DNA of 10,195 nucleotides from NCBI GenBank assembly GCA_016285815.1, contig JAEERN010000215.1, positions 1 to 10,195 on the forward strand, read 5' to 3'. Under the pieces are notes generated by a model. It was not told the DNA's origin, ran no database searches, and saw only the letters and a program-made list of their open reading frames with translations. This document shows positions 6,078 to 10,195 of the stretch, in pieces. The position numbers and the translations under genes are program-made. Every line of letters begins with the position of its first letter. The first letter of the stretch is position 1. The stretch is from Clostridiales bacterium. Its GTDB lineage: Bacteria; Bacillota; Clostridia; Oscillospirales; QAMX01.

Positions 6078-6682
6078 GAGCGCGGAGCGCTCTGCCGGAG
6101 GGGCACGAGCCCTTCTGTGAGATCGATCTGCAGAAGGACAGAAAAACGGCGCTGGCCGTCAATCTGGCCGCTGCCGCCGTCGCCGCGGTCATGGCCGCGG
6201 GGATGCACTTCCTCGTTCCCGTCGGCGAGCTGTTCGACATGGAGGACGGGCTGGGGCCCTATGCGCTGCGGTTCGGCCTTTTGCTGGTCCTGATGATCGC
6301 CTATCTCGTGCTGCACGAGCTGACCCATGCGCTGGCCATGAAGCTGTTGGGCGTGCGGCGCGTGAAGTTCGGCTTTACCGGCCTCTACGCCTATGCCGGC
6401 TGTGAGGAGGACTATCTGGACCGGGGGGCCTTTCTGGTCTCCGCGCTGGCGCCGCTGGCGGTCTGGACCCCGGTGCTCGCGGCGGCCTGTCTGCTGGCGC
6501 CGCGGCCGTGGTTCTGGGTGTTCTGGATCCTGGAGATCGCCAACGTCTCCGGCGCGGCGGGGGACGTGTTCCTGTCGGGAAAGGTCCTGCGCTTCCCTGC
6601 GGACATGCTGTCCCGGGACACCGGCGTCAGCGTCACCTTTTACTCCGCCCGGAGCGGGCGGGACCCAAAAAACGAAGAATAA
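6074..6682 (+). CDS. DUF3267 domain membrane zinc metalloprotease-like protein
   Basis: The product is 202 aa, starting at GTG 6074, which overlaps the stop of the M42 gene (GTGA); GGGAGGAG lies just upstream. The N-terminus ALPEGHEPFCEIDLQ matches the usual start of DUF3267 proteins. Hydrophobic segments lie at about 27-50, 65-81, 119-141 and 145-162. The zincin motif HELTH (81-85) sits at the end of the second segment, and Asp164 in GAAGDV is a candidate third zinc ligand, as in other membrane-embedded metalloproteases. The family is annotated as putative zincin peptidase; its target is unknown, with regulated membrane proteolysis or protein quality control being guesses. Location between two soluble peptidases in one apparent operon suggests co-expression, not proven joint function. 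The tail (187-202) is polar and probably cytoplasmic. Confidence 0.85.
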   Translation: MRARSALPEGHEPFCEIDLQKDRKTALAVNLAAAAVAAVMAAGMHFLVPVGELFDMEDGLGPYALRFGLLLVLMIAYLVLHELTHALAMKLLGVRRVKFGFTGLYAYAGCEEDYLDRGAFLVSALAPLAVWTPVLAAACLLAPRPWFWVFWILEIANVSGAAGDVFLSGKVLRFPADMLSRDTGVSVTFYSARSGRDPKNEE

Positions 6683-6687
6683 AAAGC

Positions 6688-6711
6688 GGGCGGGCCGCGG
6701 ACGGCCTGCCC
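6688..6711 (+). repeat. Intergenic hairpin without U-tract
   Basis: Arms 6688-6696 and 6703-6711 pair over 9 bp (one G-U on the plus strand) with a 6-nt loop, in the 54-nt gap between the DUF3267 and M3 genes. No T-run follows on the plus strand, so it is not a terminator for the operon. It could affect mRNA stability or the relative output of the M3 gene. Confidence 0.5.
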
Positions 6712-6736
6712 GGAGCGGAAAGAACAGGAGAACGCT

Positions 6737-8452
6737 ATGGAAAACTGGACCTTTTCATCCCTTGTTTACGAGAGACCGGACGTGGACGCGCTCCGCGCCG
6801 ATCTGACGCGGCTGACCGCCGCGGTGAAGGACGCGTCTTCGGCAGAGGACGTGTTCCGCGTCATCGCCGAACTGGACGAGATCACGGGCCGGTTCTATAC
6901 CATGCTCACGGTCATGCACATCCGCCACACGCTGGACACCCGCGACGAGTTCTATGAAAAGGAGAACGAGTATTTCACGCAGGTGCTCCCCACCGTGGCG
7001 CCGCTGTCCGTGGGCCTGAGCGCGGCCATCGCCGAAAGCCCCTTCCGGGACGAGATCGAGGCCCGCTTCGGCCGGCAGTACTTCGTGCAGATCGACCTGC
7101 AGAAGCGCAGCTTCTGCGAGGCCAATATCCCGCTGATGCAGCGCGAGAGTCTGCTGACCGACGAGTATCAGAAGATCATGGCCTCGTGTCAGATCGAATT
7201 CGACGGGAAGACCCTGAACCTTTACGGCATCCAGAAGTACTTCGAGGCGGACGACCGCGCCGTGCGGGCGGCGGCGTGGAAGGCGTATTCCGACTTTTAC
7301 GCCGGACACGAAGAGCGGCTGGAGCAGATCTGGGACGAGCTGATCGCCATCCGCAACGAGATGGGGCGCAATCTGGGCTTTGAAAACTTCCTGCCGCTGG
7401 GCTATCTGCGCCAGGGCCGCACGGACTACGGCGCGGACGAGGTGGCCGCCTTCCGCGAACAGGTGCGGACCGAGCTGGTGCCGCTCTGTCAGAAGCTTTA
7501 CGACGCCCAGGCCCGCCGTCTCGGCGTGGAGCGGATCTGCGCGTGGGACGAGAAGCGCGTCTTCCCGGACGGCAACGCCGTTCCGGCGGGGGACGACGAC
7601 TTCATGGTGGAGACGGCCCGTCAGATGTACCACGAGCTCAGCCCGGAGACCGGCGAATTCATCGACTTCATGATCGGGCACGGGCTCATGGACCTGAAGA
7701 ACAAGCCCGGCAAGGCCTCGACCGGCTATATGACCGACCTGCCGCAGTACAAGGCGCCCTTCGTGTTCTCGTGCTTCAACCAGACCATCTTCGACATGCA
7801 GGTGCTGACCCACGAGTTGGGCCACGCCTTCGCCGGGTATATGGCCATGCGCAGCCAGCCCATCTCGGACTATTACAGCGAGACCACCGACATCGCGGAG
7901 ATCCACTCCATGGCCATGGAGCAGTTCGCCTATCCTTACGCCGAGCGGTTCTTCGGCGGGATGGCGGACAAGTTCCGCTTCGCTCACCTGCAGGAGGCCA
8001 TCACCTTCGTGCCCTTCGGCGTGGCGGTGGACGAGTTCCAGCACATCTGCTACGCCCACCCCGAGCTGTCGCCCAAAGAGCGGACCTGGGAGTGGCACAA
8101 GCTGGAGGAGAAGTACATGCCGTGGCGGCGGTACGACCCGCAGGACGAGTTCATGGGCCGGGGCGGATACTGGTACCACAAGCTGCACATCTATCTGTAC
8201 CCCTTCTATTATATCAACTATACACTGACCACCATGGGCGCGCTGGAGTTCAAGCGAAAGATGGCCGAGGACCCGGAAAAGGCTTGGGCTGACTATCTCG
8301 AGCTGTGCCGGGTGGGCGGCAGCATGAGCTATCTCGAGACCCTGCGCCACGCGCACCTGTCGGTGCCCTTCGAGCCCGGCGCCGTGGCCCGGTCGGCGGG
8401 GTACGCGCGGGACATCCTGCTGAAGGAGATCGACCGGCTGGAGGGCCGTTGA
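6737..8452 (+). CDS. M3 family oligoendopeptidase
   Basis: The product is 571 aa, full length for the short M3 oligoendopeptidase subfamily (PepF-like, thimet-type zinc peptidases), with no signal peptide, so it is cytosolic. ATG 6737 follows AGGAG by 6 nt. The N-terminal half (about 1-330) is helical with YGIQKYFE and RNLGFENF, the latter typical of the family just before the catalytic domain. The zinc site is HELGH (359-363) with Glu360 as general base. Glu388 in DIAEIHSMAME is the third ligand, 29 residues after the first His as in M3 enzymes. The C-terminal GYWYHKLHIYLYPFYYINY (477-495) carries the conserved His/Tyr substrate-binding region. Expected role: cleavage of short peptides, working with the M42 aminopeptidase encoded two genes upstream. 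It is the last gene before a strong terminator. No broken or missing catalytic residue is seen. Confidence 0.95.
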   Translation: MENWTFSSLVYERPDVDALRADLTRLTAAVKDASSAEDVFRVIAELDEITGRFYTMLTVMHIRHTLDTRDEFYEKENEYFTQVLPTVAPLSVGLSAAIAESPFRDEIEARFGRQYFVQIDLQKRSFCEANIPLMQRESLLTDEYQKIMASCQIEFDGKTLNLYGIQKYFEADDRAVRAAAWKAYSDFYAGHEERLEQIWDELIAIRNEMGRNLGFENFLPLGYLRQGRTDYGADEVAAFREQVRTELVPLCQKLYDAQARRLGVERICAWDEKRVFPDGNAVPAGDDDFMVETARQMYHELSPETGEFIDFMIGHGLMDLKNKPGKASTGYMTDLPQYKAPFVFSCFNQTIFDMQVLTHELGHAFAGYMAMRSQPISDYYSETTDIAEIHSMAMEQFAYPYAERFFGGMADKFRFAHLQEAITFVPFGVAVDEFQHICYAHPELSPKERTWEWHKLEEKYMPWRRYDPQDEFMGRGGYWYHKLHIYLYPFYYINYTLTTMGALEFKRKMAEDPEKAWADYLELCRVGGSMSYLETLRHAHLSVPFEPGAVARSAGYARDILLKEIDRLEGR

Positions 8453-8468
8453 GCGGCAGACCTTTGAC

Positions 8469-8500
8469 GGCGGCGAACGGGAGCCCGTTCGCCGCCTTTT
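8469..8500 (+). terminator. Intrinsic terminator of the peptidase operon
   Basis: Arms 8469-8480 and 8485-8496 are perfectly complementary (12 bp, GGCGGCGAACGG type) around a 4-nt loop, followed by TTTT (8497-8500). It begins 16 nt after the M3 stop codon. On the minus strand no T-run follows, so its use by the convergent DUF3990 transcript is less likely, though the stem could still slow polymerase. Confidence 0.88.
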
Positions 8501-8515
8501 CCTGTCCGGCGCGGT

Positions 8516-9081
8516 TCAGCCGGGCGGGTCGGCCAGCGCGCGGGCGCACAGCGCCTGATACGCCTCTTCCTCCTCGCGGACGAGCGCGCGGCAGCGGTCG
8601 ATCTCACCGGCGTCCAGCACGCGGGCGGAGAGCCAGCGAAGGCTGGCCGCCGCCCGTTCCGTTTTGAGGACGGTCTGCCGTACAGCGGCCCCTGCAGGAG
8701 AAGGGAAAGGGCCTGCGCGCGGTCCAGCAGGCCGCTGGTGAAGAGCCCCATGGTGTCGTAGAGCGTGTCGTTGGCGATGGGGCCGACGATCACGTCGGCC
8801 CCGCGCAGACGGTCCTCGCCGCCGGCCCGGTTCCGGGCGATATAGTCGAACCACGTCTCGTCCCGGTCCAGCCGCAGGAACGTCAGGCCCGCGGAGTCCA
8901 GCTCGTAGACGTTCAAGACCGTGTCCGCGCCGCGGCGGCGCCTGGCCCAGCGCCGGGCGAACTCCGGATCGTCGGAGAGGTAGAATCCCCGGCCGAAGTC
9001 CGCGTTTTTCCGGCCGAAGGCCACGTCCGGGCGGCGGATCTCGGAAAAGCCGGTGTGGTACAGCAGCAGAGGTGCGGTCAT
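8516..9081 (-). pseudogene. DUF3990 domain protein, frameshifted
   Basis: Starts at ATG 9081, 8 nt after AGGAG, in an ATGA overlap with the upstream glycosidase gene. Residues 1-135 carry the DUF3990 pattern: LLYHTGF, I-RP, GR..ADFGRGFYL (23-35), ARRWA (42-46), VNVYEL-like strand, the NR near 83-85 and GPIANDTLYD (100-109). DUF3990 proteins are distantly ADP-ribosyltransferase-like and of unknown function. After Tyr134-Gly135 (TACGGC, 8682-8677) this frame turns into arginine- and proline-rich sequence that runs antisense into the M3 gene as far as 8329. The frame one base over carries QTVLKTERAAASL followed by a charged helical tail and stops at 8516, which is what the family C-terminus should look like. 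A -1 slip or one missing base near 8675-8694 therefore splits the gene; repaired length would be about 188 aa. A CAGGGG run at 8694-8689 is a plausible error or mutation site. It is either a true frameshift or a sequencing error. Confidence 0.75.
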
Positions 9082-10195
9082 ACGGCGGTCTCCTCTCCGG
9101 GGCGCGGCGGCGCCTTCCGGCGCTCCAGCGCGAACAGCGCAGTCTCGTTTCGGCCGAGGGAGACGGTGAGACGGTCCCCGGTCTGGGAGAACGGCCGGCC
9201 GCCCAGCAGCGCCCTGGCCGATGTTCCGGCGGGAAGGAGGATCGCCTTGTCCCCGGCGGTCGAGGCGTGGATCGCCAGATAGTTCCGGTCGGCGTAGAGC
9301 ACGTCGTCTGTCTCGCCGTACAGGTGCACGCCGCAGGCGCGGCAAAAGCGGCGCAGCTCGGCGGCGGAGAACGTCGGCTTGTCCGCCGAATTCTCGAGGA
9401 ACGGCAGGCCGTTTTCCCGGCAGAGGGCCGCGGCGCGGCGGCAGGACTCCGCCGGGACGCCGGTGAGCAGAAGCACCGCCCTGTACCGGCGAAAGACGGC
9501 GGGAAAGTCGCCGATCTCGTAGAGATCGTAGGGGGCGCCGAGGAAGCCGAGGGCCTTTCGTTGCTCGAAGACGGCGTTCCGCAGGGGGCAGTCGGTCATG
9601 TGCGCGTACATGCGCTCGTCGAAAAACACGGCGAGCTCCGCCGCAGAGTCCCGCTCGGGCCGGGACAGCGAGTCCTGATAGAGGGAAAAGGCCTTTTTCA
9701 GCTCTTCCATGAGGACCGGGTCGTCGTACCATCCGCCCCACATGTCGAACCACCAGAAGCCGTTGCCCTTGATCAGCTGGCGGCAGAAGGATTTCCGGAT
9801 CATCGCCTGCGCGGCGTCCCGGTCGGCCAGCCCCTGCCAGATGGGACCGGACAGCCGCCGGCCGGGGTCGTACTCCGGCGCGCGGTCGGCCAGCGGGCGG
9901 GTGAGGTGGGTGCGGACGTCGCACTCCTGCAGACAGAGCTTTCCGGCGAGGCGGACCGAATCGGCGGGGTACATCTCCGTCCAGTCCGCGTCCGGGTCCC
10001 GAAGGCCGAAGTAAGAGTTGGGCGAGCAGAAGAAGTCGACGTCGGGACAGTCCAACAGACGGCGAAGCGCGTGGGTCCCGTTCAGGGGCGACGTCACCTC
10101 CAGCGAATAGCCGTAGAAGACGCCGACCGCGACCCGCCCGCCGGAGGCCTGCTTGGCGGCGGCCGCGAGCCGCGCGACGCCGTCCGCCACGGCGA
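9078..10195 (-). CDS. Beta-galactosidase-like glycoside hydrolase (partial, C-terminal part)
   Basis: The frame is open at the right edge (the GTG at 10190 is internal) and stops at 9078, giving 372 visible codons. Residues counted from 10190: VAVGVFYGY (20-28), DVDFFCSPNSYFG (50-62), DSVRLAGKLCLQECDVRTHL (77-96) and NGFWWFDMWGGWYDDP (143-158) form the second half of a GH42-like/GH-A clan TIM barrel. Glu89 is the best candidate catalytic acid. Residues about 185-300 resemble the amidotransferase-fold 'trimerisation' domain (ELAVFFDERMYAH; AVLLLTGVP). Residues 300-355 form a short beta-sandwich (LLGGRPFSQTG), followed by a Pro/Arg-rich tail. Likely function is release of a sugar from an oligosaccharide; galactose is the family guess only. 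The ATGA junction couples it to the DUF3990 gene, an unusual partner for a glycosidase. Confidence 0.8.
   Translation of the reverse strand, partial: AVADGVARLAAAAKQASGGRVAVGVFYGYSLEVTSPLNGTHALRRLLDCPDVDFFCSPNSYFGLRDPDADWTEMYPADSVRLAGKLCLQECDVRTHLTRPLADRAPEYDPGRRLSGPIWQGLADRDAAQAMIRKSFCRQLIKGNGFWWFDMWGGWYDDPVLMEELKKAFSLYQDSLSRPERDSAAELAVFFDERMYAHMTDCPLRNAVFEQRKALGFLGAPYDLYEIGDFPAVFRRYRAVLLLTGVPAESCRRAAALCRENGLPFLENSADKPTFSAAELRRFCRACGVHLYGETDDVLYADRNYLAIHASTAGDKAILLPAGTSARALLGGRPFSQTGDRLTVSLGRNETALFALERRKAPPRPGEETAV

Noticed and set aside
6755..8356. Long minus-strand open frame opposite the M3 peptidase
   Set aside because: Antisense shadow of a gene with full M3 motifs; no ribosome site or family features.
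8675..8694. Programmed -1 frameshift in the DUF3990 gene
   Set aside because: No convincing slippery heptamer plus downstream structure; a simple indel or sequencing error explains the frames as well.
1..10195. CRISPR array, tRNA, rRNA, insertion sequence or phage attachment site
   Set aside because: No regularly spaced direct repeats, cloverleaf signatures, rRNA motifs, transposase or integrase frames were seen by eye.

Overview
The window reads as chromosomal DNA from a GC-rich Gram-positive anaerobe, most likely a gut clostridial lineage (Bacillota, Oscillospirales or Christensenellales-like). This is inferred from high GC in most genes, near-consensus sigma-A promoters with 17-nt spacers, strong purine Shine-Dalgarno sites, U-tract terminators, and families typical of such genomes (an ABC-F ATPase, a DUF3267 membrane metalloprotease, an M3 oligoendopeptidase, a DUF3990 protein). 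No CRISPR array, tRNA, rRNA, insertion sequence or phage gene was seen.

Layout from left to right. (1) Positions 1-305, minus strand: N-terminus of a secreted protein with a Cna B-type/SpaA-like repeat, cut by the left edge. It is preceded by an AT-rich promoter inside a gene-poor stretch (306-991). (2) Positions 992-2822, minus: an ABC-F ATPase with its own consensus promoter, a 15-nt leader ORF (Met-Thr-Asn-Lys) and a structured leader of about 255 nt. The leader ends in a 19-bp hairpin plus U-tract just before the ribosome binding site. This is the layout of a drug-responsive transcription attenuator and is the most interesting thing in the window. (3) Positions 2853-4935, minus: a stand-alone glycoside-hydrolase-like gene with its own promoter and terminator. 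(4) Positions 4967-8500, plus: an apparent three-gene operon of metallopeptidases (M42 aminopeptidase, DUF3267 membrane zincin, M3 oligoendopeptidase) ending at a hairpin terminator. (5) Positions 8516-10195, minus and convergent with the operon: a beta-galactosidase-like glycosidase, cut by the right edge and coupled by an ATGA overlap to a DUF3990 gene that carries a frameshift.

How the parts work together: the peptidase operon fits intracellular peptide turnover plus a membrane protease of unknown target. The two glycosidase-like genes fit use of host or plant glycans, with substrates not readable from sequence. The ABC-F unit fits ribosome protection switched on by the antibiotic itself. 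These roles are family-level inferences.
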